From Taeniopygia guttata (Eukaryota; Chordata; Aves; Passeriformes; Estrildidae), in NCBI RefSeq assembly GCF_048771995.1, contig NC_133026.1:104980001-105044000 (forward strand): a stretch of DNA of 64,000 nucleotides, in the 5' to 3' direction. Each line of letters opens with the position of its first letter. Position 1 is the first letter of the stretch. Of the stretch, positions 1-13,800 are shown piece after piece. The position numbers and the translations under genes were made by a program. Under the pieces are notes generated by a model, which was not told the DNA's origin, ran no database searches, and saw only the letters and a list, made by a program, of their open reading frames with translations.

Positions 1-2225
1 CTTTGTGAATACTAATGGCTGTTCGCATTTCAGAAATAACTCTTTCACTTTGTTTACAGTTTTGCTGCTGCTGGCAAGTACTGGACTATCAAAGGCTTTA
101 ATGCTGTGCATGTGCATTTCATAATAGAATGTTATTCTATGAGGATAATAACACTTACTAGAGATCAGTAATAAAATGAAAAACAGAGGCTCTCCACCAT
201 CACTTGTTAACACTTCTAATGATTGTTTGCCTATTAACACTAATTGGCTATATGCTTCCATTTTAGCCCTGTGCAGGCTGGCATAAGCATGAGGCACTCG
301 TGTATGTACAGTACTTATGAATAGCTGTGCTGGCCTACTGATCTCTGCAATAAAGGTTACTGTACCATGATCTGGGTCTGCTTTTTTTTCTAAAATGTTT
401 TATATCAGAACCACTTGTTGACCTCTGCCTTATCAATTCACTCTGTTTGCCTTTAAACAGTAGTCACAGTATTCTCTAGAATATTTGCCTGGTACAGTGG
501 TGTCCATTTAGCCTTGACCATGGAATACTCTGTGGTCATCCAGTAGTACAGTATTTTTTTGAAGTTTGCATTAAAACTATAATATGTTGTTAAACCTTTA
601 TTGGACTTTTAACAGTTGACTGTGGGCACTTAAAAATCATGATTGATTTGCCTTCTGATGTTCCTGGAGCTAAGATAGAAAGTGTTATGATTACAGCCAG
701 TCACTTGGTTCAGGAAACCACCTTCACTCAGTGAGCCCTTTTGGCAGGGTGAGGAATGGAAATATGAAGCACGGCAATGAAAGGTACCTTTGGAATCTGA
801 AGTCTCACCCCAGACATACGTGCTAACATGCTAAATTGCCAGAACATGGTTGCCATCCAAAAGCTTGTCTGGCTTCAAATGTATATTGATTTCTGTTTCC
901 TTATTTAAATCCAGAAAGCTCATGACAACAGAATATTAGGCTGAAAATCTGGGGATAATTTGGTACAGAAAAATGAAGTGGTTCAAATATTAAGAGTACC
1001 AAGAGATCCCCGGCCTATTTCTAGCCAGCTGAATGGGAAAGCATACTCAGTGCAGAGTAATTGGCTTTTCCCTCCTATTCTTGTTTGGATGAGGCAATAT
1101 TGTATCTGCAAACAAAGGGGTCCTTTCAGCCATGCCTCATAGTAGTTTGCCTCTACTATCCAACCTTAGACGTGTAACTGAACAAAAACAACACTTTAGT
1201 ACAGTTCTTGGCATCAGCGGTTTTCTTCACAGATCTTAGGTTGCTATCACCAGCCTCTGGAGTAGTGTCAAGAAGTATCAAAGAGCCACAGTCCCGTCTC
1301 TGCTTCCATACTGAGAGGGGAATCGTGGCAAATCAGGAGCAGGAGAGGGCCCTATTATGGGAAGAGCCATGAAGAATCGTGTTTGCCAGTGCCACCACCT
1401 TCCCAGAGCACGCTGCTGCCTCGTGAAGGGAGGCAGAGCGTGCAGCGCCGATAAAGGACGGCGATGGTGCCAGTGGGGCCATGGCTTTGCTGCGGTGTGT
1501 TGTGCCGTAGCCATGGCGCCTGGTGATTGATGAATGTCTGTGGGCTGGTGCTGTGCTGAGGTATGATTAGATATTTATTGCTAACAACCATGCTAGTCCA
1601 GTCTAAGAGATGACTTGAGGCCTCTGCAGGTCTGTTGAGAAGACTTGTTCTCAAGCTGAGGCATCTCTATGTAGGTCAGTGTTTGCGGACTCCTGAGTGC
1701 TCACCAGCAGTCAGCCTGGTTAATCCAGCTCCTATGGAGAGGTCAGTAGCTCCACTCACTGGGAGATTGCCAGCCCCTGTCCATGAGGATGTGGCAACTG
1801 ATTTTCTCAGTTGAGTGAAAAGAGCAAGAAATCCTCTCCATGTGTCATTCTGGAGCAATTGCTTGCAATATCACATGATTTGTTTTGTTGTGCCCACCAG
1901 CATTACTCAGGGACATACAGTGAATGTTAATTTAGGAAATAGGTTTGTTTCTTCTTGAGGTTTCATTTATCTTCAAAGCAGACCTCAAAGGCTAATGATT
2001 TAAAACCATTTCTCCAGAGAGCAGAGTGGCTAAATCCAATCAAAGAGTGTATCCCACAGGTATTTGTGTACCTCCCTCGAATCAGTCGATAGGACTGATT
2101 TATTAACTAGAAACTTCATCTTTTCTAATTAGTGAAATTACAATGCAGGCCAGCCACAAAGTTTTGTTGTTGTAACCCTCACCCACCTTCCCTGCAATGT
2201 TGCTTCTTCTTGTGCTAATCTAAAT
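1..2225. other. Intergenic or intronic sequence, no gene seen
   Basis: I see no coding exon, repeat family or RNA gene that I can support. Open frames are under 100 codons and resemble no protein I recognise. Around 1380-1520 the sequence is more GC-rich and holds several CpGs. There the palindromic octamer GCCATGGC occurs twice, at 1478-1485 and 1510-1517. The rest is AT-rich with scattered polyadenylation-like AATAAA words that have no transcript context. Confidence 0.6.
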
Positions 2226-2300
2226 GTAAATTGTAAGCCCTGTGGGACAGGGTCTGTCCCTTACATTCTCCCTTTTCTGTGTATTTAATTTAATTCAATT
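2226..2300 (+). mobile_element. Possible ancient L2/MIR-type repeat tail
   Basis: The stretch beginning TTGTAAGCCCTGTGGGACAG at about 2232 and continuing through GGTCTGTCCCTTACATTCTC resembles the 'TTGTAAGCTC..GGGCAGGGACTGTCTT' tail found in old amniote L2/MIR-like interspersed repeats. Only about 70 bases match and no 5' part of an element is visible. A chance resemblance is possible. The match is from memory of the family, not from an alignment. Confidence 0.4.
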
Positions 2301-5300
2301 TGCTTTATTTTACATTTGCCCATGATCCTCATGGCAGAATAGCTGTTGCTTGCCTTACGTGCTCCTTAATGATTCCTAAATTCATGTCTTTAATCGAGTC
2401 CACTCATGGCCTCTCTAGTCCACCGTGAATCAGAGGGTCTGCAATAAGCCAGCAGCACAGAGCGTGTTTTAAGATCTTAACAGCTCCCACTGGAGCCTCC
2501 TCACTTCCCCCATGACCAGGAAAAATGAATTGCCTGTGTGAGATGCTTGATCAACAAACTGGAATTGTTTGGGAAAAGAAAAAGAAATGGATGTGAGGAA
2601 GGAGTTACAAAAAGCCAGAGAACACCCTGCAGATTCTTCTCCCTCTCTCACAAATGCTCCTGCACAGCTGTGGTGGTGGAGCCCGGGCTGGGAGAAGGCT
2701 TTGGGATGTGTAGGCCCCCAGCCACAGAGGGGGTTTATGGGTCAAAATCAATACCTGTATGTTAGTCCATATAAATAAATCATACGCCTGTAAAATACAT
2801 GCTGTAGTTTGCTGCTGGGTCCTGCGGGAGCAGGAAAATAATTTAGCACAGCTGGATGCTTGTTCGTCTTCCAAACTGTTTTTATGGTCTAAAAGAATAT
2901 CTTCCTAAATCGCCGTCTCATGGAAAACTGGGGTGTGGGGCTGCACCAGAGCACAAAGGCGCTGGTGTCTTTTTAATTAAAAAATCTGCTCTCTCACTTA
3001 CCTTCCAAAACACCCCTGTTCCCTCTAACCAAAGAATTTGTACCTAATCCGAGCGAGCAGCTGTTGTCTGCCAAATGGCCAGTCTGTGCTCCTGCTGGAG
3101 CTGGCTGGGTGAGCAGCGTTCCCCCTCTCTGTGCTGCAAAGGGCTCTGTGTGAAACCTCTTCCCTCAACTTGAACTCCAGCGAGGAGTCCCTGCGGCAGT
3201 GGAGACTGAACCAGTCCTTGCAGCAGTAAAGGCTTTACAAGGCTCCCGAAGACTCTGGAAGTGCCCAACACCGCTGAAGTTGAGGACCCATTGGAGATGT
3301 TGGGATGCCAAGAAATGGTGTTTGATGCTAACCTCTGTGCTTAATGGACCGAGTAATTTCTTCACTACCCTTGTCAGTGAAAAAAAACTAGGCTTTTGTG
3401 AGCACAGTGGAAACTATAGGAATTATTTGAGGGGCTTTGAAGACCACAAGTGTGGAATCATTGCTAACTAACTACAGAGGTGCTTTGGTGCCTGCAATCC
3501 ACGTGAGGGAGGAACCTGGCACAGGTTTCCATGTCCTTAGAAACTGTGGTGAATGGGCTGTAAATATCTTTGCATTCAGCTCAGATCTCTGAGGAAAAGT
3601 GGGAAGCCGGTTCTGGTGTTTGATCTGTACGGCTGGCAGCACCCAGCAGTTGCTCCCAGCTGAAAGATGGAGGAATGCCTGCTGGCCCAACAAAATGCTA
3701 TATGGGCAGCAGCAGAGCCAAAATTTTGGCGTCTCCTCGATTTCTGGTCTATAAAATGCTCTGGTAAGTTCTGTCATTTGGGAGTTGGAAGGAAATGGTG
3801 TGGTCCGGGGTACATGGAGAACGTGGGCCCTCATCAGATATCCCCTTTTAAAAATGCAAATTGATAAATAAACACTGAAACAATAGGGCTGTGCTAATCC
3901 TTTTACAAAGGGTAAATTGCTAATCTAATTCTCCAGCCAGGATGGCTGCTTCACCTTAACAATAGCTGCATTTATACCTTATGTTTTACTTGTAAACTGA
4001 CATGTAGTGAATTGGAAAGGGTTTCAGCTCACCTGCTTGCTGGGGGAGGGCGGCTAATCCTTTCATGCCCTTCACACTCGGTGAGCAATGCTGCCATTTG
4101 ATCACGCTGAAGCAAAAAGGCCAGCCAAATTTTCAGCCAGTTTAGACTTGGTTGTGCTTGTGCTCTAACAATGCTGCCAGTGTCTCCAGTGAGGGCAGAG
4201 AGAAAGATCTATTCATGTCTTCACGTAGCGAGTACCCGAGGGCCTGATCTTCAAAGGCACTGGGCAACCCCAAGGAAGGATGCTGAGCTCGCTGACGTTC
4301 AGTGACCGCGGTTTTCCTCACTTTGCAAGCATGCTGAATCCTTGTTAATGGATATTGGCAGCAGGGAGTGCCTGTGCCCATCTTCAGTGGCCCACTCCTG
4401 GCTGATGAGGCCATCACGGAAAACCAGCTGGAAGGGAGAAGGGTCTGAGCACCTTGCTCCCTCACATTGCTGTGATAGGGGACTGGGAGCTTGGAACATG
4501 GGCGGACAGAGTGATGGGTTACCAGTGAGCTGATTGAAAGGTTGTGTGTGTCTTTGCCTTGCCTGGCATTCATGCAGATCTTTGTAAGTTTAACAGAATT
4601 GCTTGTGGTCATGTTGGATAAGTCCTGCCTTGGAGTTTTGTCCTCAGCTGCTACAGCTTCTTGTCTTTTCCTACTGCCTGTTTTTTTTTTTTTTTTCCTT
4701 CTATATTAGTCATCAGCATAATATTTGATCCAAAGAGATGGAAATAAGATTTTTCTTGCTGTATTTCTCCACTAAGGTGTCTACAAATCCATGAGCCTGT
4801 TTGGGAATGAAGGAAACATGTACATTTCATAGCTGTAGAGTCACAAATTCAGGGCAATTTGATTCAGAATGAGTATTGAACAAAATATTTTGGTAGACAA
4901 GACCTATGGGGTTCTATCTTTCATGTAACCAGATTTATATGAGCACAGAAGAGGAAAATCAGGATTATTTATATTTTTTTATCCCTGGAGGAAATATAAT
5001 CTCCCAATATCATGTGAGATTAACATCAATGTGCATTTTTCCCAAAAGAAATTGTATCAGGCATCTGGCAGTATTTAAGGGATTCTTTAAAGAGGGAGGC
5101 AGAAGCAGTCATGGACCAAGCATGCCAGAAAAGCTGTGTGGAAGACTTGGAGAATCTTGGTTTGACTTTGCTGGCCTGGGGTCTTCTCACTGCCAGGAGA
5201 GGAGTGTTAATGCAACATGAAATCCAATGAGAATCTAGCCAAGTAAGGGATGCTGCAGCAGATTAAAGACTGTGGGAAATGGATAATTAGAACTTAAAAC

Positions 5301-5654
5301 CCACAAGCTCATAAAGACCTAAAAGTTTCGTTATTTTCATAATTTTTTTGAATATTATTTTTTACCACAGTTAGCTTGAATTAAGAGTGCTTTTTTTGTT
5401 TTGTTTTGTTTTTGTTTGTTTGTTGTTTTTTTTTTTTTTGTTTACGAAGGCAGAGCTAGCCCAAGTAACACCAATGGAAGAGTTATAGGAAAAAGCTTTT
5501 TCATCTCCATTTTGGTCTCACAAAGCTAAGAAAATTCACATGTTAAATTATTGGTCATGATTTTTATTTGAACTCTGACTCAAACTATTGGCATTGAAAA
5601 TTCAGTGTGTGGTTAACAGAAAACAAATCTAAGTGTTAAAAAGATATAATAAAT
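2301..5654. other. Intergenic or intronic sequence, no gene seen
   Basis: No exon or recognisable element. A T-run sits at about 4680-4697, and a T-rich stretch broken by single Gs lies at about 5390-5441. A 156-codon minus-strand frame at 4142-4612 and a 120-codon one at 3472-3834 show no recognisable domain or signal. I treat both as chance frames. Confidence 0.6.
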
Positions 5655-6440
5655 TTGAGGGAGTTTTCTTGGCAGAGTTTCATAAAATTAAATTTGGCTA
5701 CGAAGTTGCATTAATATTTTCACCAAGTGTCAGTGTAGGAGTATGCTGATGACCTGGAGTTGGGAAGCATTTTACATAAAGAGTGGAATTTAGATCTCCA
5801 CAAGGAGAACAGAATAATCACATAGAAGAAGAGGTGTGAAATTTAATGCTGCAGGAGATAAGATCTCATAGTATTTAGGGGAAAATAATAAACATTTTGG
5901 CAATGAAGTAGAGCCGGAGGGTTCAGAGAAGGTGAAAACCAGGGTGCTGTAGTGAGTCACAGGAAGTGTAAGTTGGATGCAGTGTCAGTGCAAGTCTTTC
6001 CAGGGAAGAGGAGAGCATTGTAGCTGTACTGCTGAGCCAGATGCTGAGGAGAGACCTTGTGTGAAATGCTGTGTATGGTTCTGGGCAGCTGCCTTTGTAG
6101 GGAGAACTGGAAAAAAAGAAACAGGCCATGCTAAAAGTAGGTGCAGCATTGGACCAGCAGAGTAACCTGGAGGCTGGAAACCCTTGTCTTGTGAGAGGGC
6201 AAACCAGCTTCACTCACAAGATACAGAATGGGAAAGGTGCAAAGAACAGGAGCTGGAACTGAAGGACAGTGACTATAAAGAGTATACATGAGTGAAAAAA
6301 AGTAGGGAGAACAGTTTAGTGTAGATTTAAGAATATAGGCTGCAGGTTTAAGAGGAGATTCCCACAGTTTGAGTTGTGAGATTCTGGATGAGCCTTCCAA
6401 GATGAGCAGCTTAGAAAACCTGGTGAGTGTAAGTGTTTAG
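5655..6440 (+). mobile_element. Ancient CR1/L3-type LINE relic, reverse-transcriptase to 3' region
   Basis: Read on the plus strand, 5739-5810 translates to a reverse-transcriptase motif C: Y-A-D-D at 5742-5753, followed by L-E-L-G-S, which matches the (F/Y)ADDTKLG block of CR1-like LINEs. Next comes a stretch at about 5837-5905 that lines up with the CR1 segment coding MKFN..K....LHLG..N. A further stretch at about 6055-6120 resembles the CR1 '..CTGTGT..GTTCTGG' region. The frame is broken many times, so this is a decayed fossil with no function as an enzyme. It is much more diverged than the copies at 19.7 and 32.5 kb and belongs to an older CR1/L3 lineage shared among amniotes. The core 5735-6210 is well supported. 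The outer limits are estimates. Confidence 0.72.
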
Positions 6441-6785
6441 TACGTGCATTATTAGATTGGCAAAGACAGATGATCAAGTCAGCAGCAGGGAGGGCATTAT
6501 TCATTATAATACTGGCCTAGTGTGAGTGATCTGTAGGAAAGAAGGGCAGGGACAGTCCTCAGCCAAGCAAACTGTGCTGGAAAAACAGAAAAGTTGCAGA
6601 GCCTTCAGTTCAAATCACATTGTCCTAGATCTTGTCTTCTCTGCTACAAAGGTGTTAGTCATCTCAGAGTAAATGTATTCAGTTTTGGTAGATGGTGACT
6701 GCTTAACCTGGTGGTGGAGAAGAGACCCATGTGGATGTGGGAAGTGATGAAGACAATGGATTTTCTTTCTATATTCTTTCTATAT

Positions 6786-6791
<6 letters not shown>

Positions 6792-6825
<34 letters not shown>

Positions 6826-6832
6826 ACACACA
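6792..6832. repeat. (CA)n microsatellite
   Basis: A CA dinucleotide run is interrupted by a G at 6821 and another at 6833. It follows a TTCTTTCTATA direct repeat at about 6768-6790. It is likely length-variable between individuals. Confidence 0.97.
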
Positions 6833-6840
6833 GACATATA

Positions 6841-7689
6841 TGAAGTTTTCATGAAAAGCCCCAAAGCCTCAAAGGAAGGTATTCCTACTTCAGTATGCTG
6901 CCTTAAATTTCTTGTAGCCATCCTTGCTTGTGGTAGGTAGGGGCAGGAATGAGCTCTTTGAGTTAATGAGAGCAGCAGCCCCTGTACAGTCTGCTGGGAG
7001 GTGTAAATCTCTGTGTGGAGTAAGGTGACCAAGCAGTCTTTGAGCCCAAGCTTCCAGCTCTGAGACTTCCAGTCTGCCCAGCTAAGTCCCCTTTCAGACT
7101 GGAAGCACAACTGTGTTGAAACCTGCTGTGAGACCCTCAAGAGTCTTGTTTAAAAAGCAACTGGACAAAGGTCAAACCCAGAAGGGAGAAAAAAAATCCC
7201 AACAACAAGAAACTGAAACCTGTGGGAACAATCATAGACGGAGAGGAAGGAAGAATGTTTCCTGGAAAATAAAGAACCTCACTGAACTTTAAATGTAGCC
7301 CAGACACCTAGAGTTGGCCTAGTTATGTTGGAAAAGCTTAATCCAGCAGAAAAAGGGAAGGAAAATAAAAGAAGTTAAAATGCTGGAGAAGTGAATGATA
7401 ACAAGTTGCCCTTGTGTCATGGTCATTCATATCCTGACAGTTCTGCACACCACAGAAGGATGTTTTGATGGTTTGTGCATCCCTGTGCTCAGGCTGCTTT
7501 GTTACTAGATAGAAGAGAGAGGGGAAATGGGTGCAGGGAGACAGTGTCGTGTTCTGGATCATCCAGAAGAGGAGGAATGTCACTCTGGACACGCAGCTCA
7601 AACCAGCCTACAAAACGCTTCACAGGAGAACCCCACTCTGCGGTCCTAAGCACATACTGCGCAAAAGTTAAAAGCAATCACAAGAGACT
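6841..7689. other. Intergenic sequence, no gene seen
   Basis: I see nothing that I can assign here. Open frames are short and lack recognisable domains. Confidence 0.55.
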
Positions 7690-7845
7690 TTTAATGCCAT
7701 ATTAAATGTTGATTCATGTGTGGCTGGAGCCACAGTGACCTGGAGGGCCGGCGCTTGATCCAGCTCCGAAGTGATAAATTGATCTGTAATTTATGCCGGT
7801 TTCCGTGCGTGGCAAAAGTCATCTGATAGGGACCAGCGGTGAAGG
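7690..7845. promoter_or_regulatory. Candidate conserved noncoding element with AT-rich inverted repeat
   Basis: The block keeps several CpGs (near 7749-7753, 7767, 7796, 7804-7808 and 7838) in a CpG-poor neighbourhood. It also holds a perfect 7-bp inverted repeat: ATAAATT at 7774-7780 and AATTTAT at 7788-7794, separated by GATCTGT. The TTTAT half-sites fit posterior HOX or CDX-type homeodomain binding. Calling it regulatory is inference from composition and motifs. Conservation was not measured. Confidence 0.3.
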
Positions 7846-10800
7846 GTGTGACTTGGAGCTGGAGCCAGGAGCTGTGTCCTCCTGGAGTGGGTGTGCACCT
7901 GGCAGGCTGAGGCACTAACTGCCTTTGGGAATAGCCCTCTGCACAGAAATGTTATCTCACCTTCCCTGCTGAAACAAACCCCAATAGCATCGCTGCTCCC
8001 TCACTGCTCAGATTCAGGTGCATCGTGTTCAGTTTCTTCCGCTGGAGAAAGGAGCAGCTGAAGAGTTTTAGCAAGGAATTGCTCCCAATCTGGTCCACAC
8101 CAATGGTAAACATCTTTTACCCCGATCACAAATGGCACCAAAAAAAGACTACCCTATTGCCTTTTTTTACTGTTATCGTTTGGTTTTGATCACTCAAAAT
8201 AAAAAAGGACTATTTTTTAGGAAATAGATGGAATTTTAAATATATATCAGATGTTTAGGCCAGATGCTTATTAAGTCAATGAATCATTTGCAATTGAGAA
8301 ATATTTGCTGTCTCCACATGTTACTGACATGAGGAGTGCTTTTTTTACAGAGCATATGGAGAAACAAGTCACTCTCTGATTAAGGGAGTGAACTGGATCA
8401 GATTTTCATCAGCTTTCACTGGAGCAGATTCGCTGAGCTCCGTCTGCTCTGTGAGTGAACCATGCTGCTTTCTCTGGGTCTCGCTCTCTTTTATGCAGTT
8501 GTCTATTTTTCTCAGGCTTTGTTGAAGTTCAGTTTGTGAAATCTGGTTTGCCCAAGGTTTGGTTCCATAGGATACTGAGCTAAATGCAAACTGGTTTAAA
8601 TCTGGCAGAAAATTTGTGATCACTTAGACAAATAAAGGGAATTGTCTTGAAGTGCGTGAACATTAATGAAAATTGGGTCATCTTCTCACCTGCAACAGTT
8701 CTTGTGAGTATCCAATAATCATTGTCTACCTTGTTTTCTCATAACTCTGAACCAAGGACAGCATCTACAGAAACTGCAAGCTGTATTATAAAATACTTTC
8801 AGGCAGAAGTTGTACTTCATGAGTGTTTTATTATTGTTCTAGCCAGGGCTGCAGAGAAAAAGAAAAGATTTGGAAAGATACAAAGAGTGGTATTTGCTAC
8901 AAATTAATGTTGGTTATTGAAAAGGTAAAAAAATCTTAAAGTAGCACTTGTGGAGATTAATGCACATAGGTTTGAAATGCCATCATTCCTGTGAGAAGCA
9001 AATAGCCTTATGTGCTGCATCCTGGATGAAATATCGTTATGCTTCTTTATTTCTAATTAACCTGTTGGTTGGTATTGTATATATATGTATATGTATATAT
9101 GGTATATATGTGTATATTGGATACATATGGTTGTATATTGATCAGCTTTGGAAGTCATTAGGCCCTGCTCTGTTGTGTCACCTACCTAACTGAAATTAGC
9201 TATAAAGTTTTGGCCAAAATATTTGGATTATCAAGAATCCAGCAGCCTTTAGGACTCTGGCAGGGAAGAGAGGAACAAGTGTCACATTTATCTAGCTTGC
9301 TTATTTATTTCTGTGCATAGTTCCTTGATGCTCCTTGGGCAGTAGCTCATATAACTGTTTCTTCAGAGCTCTTTGTCCAACAGGAAATCATGAAAACAGT
9401 AGACATGTGCCAGCTGAAAATCCCCTTGCTGAAATACTGTAGATTTTGCTATATTTCTGCAGTAGGTACTTTTCTCTGAGCTCATGCATGAAGAAACCTC
9501 CCAGACTGGAGCTGAACCAGAAAGGAGAAGCTAGACAATGTGGCAAAGTTGATGTTTTGAAACTATTTCCACTTATTTAAACAAATCTATTACCTGTTTG
9601 AATACCTGGAAGTACTCCAGGACTTCAAGAGTTTATAATTTTCTCTTGTCTAGCTCCCCTGGTTTATTTTCCCAGGCCTAGTAGCTGCTGTCTCGAAATG
9701 TTCTCAATAAGGAGGCAGAGAGTTCCCTGTTTTCACACTGTCTTCATCCCTGCAATTGCAGGACTTGGTAATATATTGCTGCTGCATATAGCCTCCCTCC
9801 CAAAAGCCTCATAATATTTAAGATTCAGATCTGCAGGATAGTAACAAAGGCTCTGGGCTGGTGGTGAGCTGTGGTAAGGTTCTTTGCCTTGAGGAAAAGC
9901 TTTAAAATCAGAGTACAGTGGGTGGCTATCAGCAAAGGGACTGCAGGAGCTGGGTTGCCTTTCCTGGGACATGGGAAAAAGGAGCTGTTTGAGGGGTCTC
10001 ACTCCTGGCTTTCACGATGGATAAAACCCAAGCCTTTTCTTAAGCAGTGGCTGGGCAGGCTAAGGTTTTGGTCACAGGGGGCGATTGCCAAGGCCTGTGG
10101 TGCTTAGAAGGATTTTAAAACAGCTTAATCTATACACACAAGTGCTCTGTGGCATAAGCAGCAGTATTGGTCTAATGTGTTAAAAAAATAACAAACCACT
10201 GCAGGGTTGACAGTTCCCCTTCCTTCAGGCTATAAAGCAATTTCTTGTTGTACTTTTAATTCCTCTCCTCTCTCAATAAAAAAGTGATCTTGTTGGCCAG
10301 GTGTAATGTCAGAAAGTAGACCCTGTCAAGCAAAGGCATTGGCCAGTTTCCTTGGGAATTTATTAAATAATGGAGTACCACAGCAAAATATGACAGAAGT
10401 CCATCATTACTGACCACAAATAAATAAAACACTAGCCTTTGACCACGGAGGAAAACTCAACTTATTTTGCACACAAATCTCTGGCCCTTGGAGAGGCTGG
10501 GGGAAGGGAAATTTAGTTCCTTTCATAATGTTAACCAGACCTGCTGCCTAGTCAGAGCTGAGCTTGGCATTTTCTCTGTTTGGAGTGGTTTTCCTGAAAG
10601 TGGGGAGTAGGAATCTAGCTGCATGGGTCTAATTTGCAATGGGGCAGGTCAGGAAACACTTTCCTTCCACTCTTCAGTACATAAGGTTTATTCAGTTTCC
10701 CCCTTTGCTCATTAGCTGCCTATACTTGTCATACCTTTAGAGCAAAGCTCAGCATCAGAACCCTGCACTGTGTCTTTCCTGGTCTGTCTAGATTAATAAC

Positions 10801-13800
10801 ATTACTTTTGACAGGGTTTCATGTTCAAGTCTCTTTTCTATTGGTGTCTCTCATATCTTCTACCAGATGAGAATGGCTTTGTCACTTTTAGGATTTTTTG
10901 TTTTCAAAGAAGGAATTGTGTGTGTGGGCAGATGTTTCCAAAGAAGCCAGTGGACTGGAGTAGATCTTTACTAAGAGACCAGAGCAGGCATTTTGCAACA
11001 GATTATTCAGCTACATTCATGGTGGGGCAGAGGTGCTTCAATGGGCTCTGGTGAATTTAATAACCTGAATCACCACCTACTTTTGATTGAGGACTGTGGG
11101 AGAATGGCTGAATTATGCTGTTGGAACTCCTAATTCCCACTGTGTCTTCACCTCCATCTCAGACTGATTTCATGTGCTTTTTTGCACCTACATATATTCT
11201 ATAATTTGTGTTTGTGAGTTTGCACCTTGCAGTGACAGAGGAAGACCCATATGTGCCTCAGGGACACTTTCTTCTTGTGTCTTGGCCTGTCATTCCTCAT
11301 CTGAGCATGCTCTTTGCTCTAGGTTCTGTGTATGAGGAGACACATTCCAGCAGAGGATTATCTTCCTCAGCAAACTGAGCCATGCCTGCCAGATGGACAC
11401 CCATCACCCATCGCTCAGTTTGAACCCAGCTCCATTCAGGTGATATCAGCAGACCATTACAGCTGTTTTCTTTCCATTGATCATTGCTGGATCCCACACT
11501 ATGATGCTGTAATCCCAATCTCATTCATGCTTCTGATGTTCTTGCCTGCCCCACTTGGTTAATCCCTGATTTCACAGTCCTTGAAGAATGGCAGTCACCA
11601 TTTGTCACTGTAGATGTAGCCCCTGGAGATCCATGTTCCTTGATGTCCATCTGTATTCTTGCTCTTTATTAAGGATAAAATGTCCTTTATCACATGTCCT
11701 TTACCCACATCAGAGGCTGAGAGAAGTGGCTTGATGTGTGAGATGTATGAAAGGAGTTAACTGCTTGCAAAATAGGTGGAGATCTTCCAGCATAAGCAAA
11801 AAATAATTATTGGCAATCAGAGTTTGATTTTCCTGCTTGGAACTCCATTCCCTTTCCTTCCTAAGTCGCTTGGCTATGGCTCTTGATCTTCCCTTCTTTA
11901 CTAGTCACTGCAGAACTCATAAAGGTTTGTAGAGGCCACTCTGGAGAAGAAATTGTGTTCTTTTTGGAAACCACTTTTATTTGCATTTTCTTTTGAACAG
12001 TATGTAGAAAATTAGTCATGTGTGAGCAGAAAAGCTAACATCCCTGGTAACCAAGCAGTTGAATGCTCTGTATGCCTAGGCAAGCAGGCTGTAGAAGCTG
12101 CAATTAACCACCTCTGACTGTATAGTAACTTCAAATTTTCAGCTTTGATGGCTGCTCGTTGTTTGCAGAGCATTCCTATAGCATATGGTAACCTTTAGCC
12201 CAGCACAGACCTTCAGGAGTAAGTGCAAAACCTCTGTCATTCCTGTATGGGGCATATGGTTAATATTAGAGAGTGGCTCAGCTCTTATTTGTTTGTTTGG
12301 CTTTGCTTTGCGTACATCTGAGTCCATCAGCTCCCATTTGATATCACCTCTAGGGCTGCTTGGAAGAACTACATCGATGCTAAAATACAAAGCATCTCAT
12401 TTGCAAGACAGTCATAGAGAGGCACGAAGTAATCCTGAGGTGACTCAAGTGACATGACACAGCTGACAGTAGATGAGACCAGGAACAGGACCCAGAAGTC
12501 CTCAGCTGTGTTGCCTCTCTCACCCACTATGTTCCCAGGGTGGATTGTTATTTTACAGATGTTTGTGAAACGTCTGCATGCATACAAGAACAAATCACAA
12601 ACCAGTTGTAGTTTTCTGCTTTTCTTTTCTGTCAGAAACATTGTTTTAGAACCAAGGAAGAGAGACAGAAAGATTTGTTAGCAACATCCCACAAGAAATA
12701 TAAATCTCCTGAGAAAATAATGGAGCTTCTTCATTCTATCTGATTTCTGAAAGGCTTTCTTCCCTTGTAGGACACTATACACTTAGTGTCCCAGCATATT
12801 CCCAAGAAGTGCTGTGCTGGGCAGGCGGCGGAGCCCAGCTGGGATTCTGGCAGATCATGAGGAGGGTGAAAGACGGTGGGTGTCCTAGCTGGCTTTCTAG
12901 AGTTTAGACACTGTCACTTCTTTTCCTGCAGCTTAAAAGAGAAAAGAGCAGCTGTAGGAGAAGTTAAGGTTCTCTCTCACGTCCCTAGCCTTGAAGGGAT
13001 GTGTTGCCTCCCCATCTAAATTGTTGGCAAGGATGGCAGCCAGTGGTGCCTGGCCCACCCATCTCCCGCAGAGGCAGGGGCAGGGCTGTACCTCACAGCA
13101 GGTCACAGCTTGCTGTACCAGAGCAGCCTCCTTTTGTCAGCAGCTGGAGCCGAGGGGATGCTCTGAGCTGGGAGAGCTCATTTCTGCTGCTGCCGTCCTG
13201 CTGCAAGAACCCAGCAACCTCTGGGACAGGGGAGGTGGCAGCAACAGATGATTGTGCTCTGAAATGCGATTTATCTGCTCAAATACTCGGACAGGACATT
13301 CTGTCTGCAGGTTTCTTAGATTCTTGGGAGCACTCGTGACCTAATGCCCGTGGAATTTCCACAGATCTGACACAAGTGGGAGCTCTGAGCACCTCAGAAG
13401 CTGAAGCCACATGCTTTCAAAATTATGCTCCCAAACGGCAAATGACCCAGATTTAAAAGCCTTGTTTGAAAAATCTCAATTCTAGTGACGCTCCCCACAG
13501 TTACAGTGAACCAGTGGGAAAGTCACCCTGCTCAGTGGTGCCTGAAAAACAGGTGGTTGCATGAGCAGAGGAAAAGTCAATGCCTTCAATCCATGATAAT
13601 GTAAGCATTGAAAAATTGACTGTTTTTTGAAAATATCTGTCCAAAAATGTTTCATGTCAGCTCTTCAAGTGCAGATTGAAGAACTGCTGGGAGAGGAACT
13701 ACAAAAATGAGGCCATCTTCTTTCCCTCTTCTCCCCTCCAGCATCTGCTTAGGTTAGGATAAAAGCTGAGTCCAGAATACATTTTCTGGGATATTTTTGT

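Noticed and set aside
4142..4612. 156-codon minus-strand frame
   Set aside because: No family resemblance and no splice or promoter context. Treated as chance.
6768..6790. Short TTCTTTCTATA direct repeat as a target-site duplication
   Set aside because: No inserted element lies between the copies. They are in direct tandem next to the CA microsatellite and are explained by slippage.
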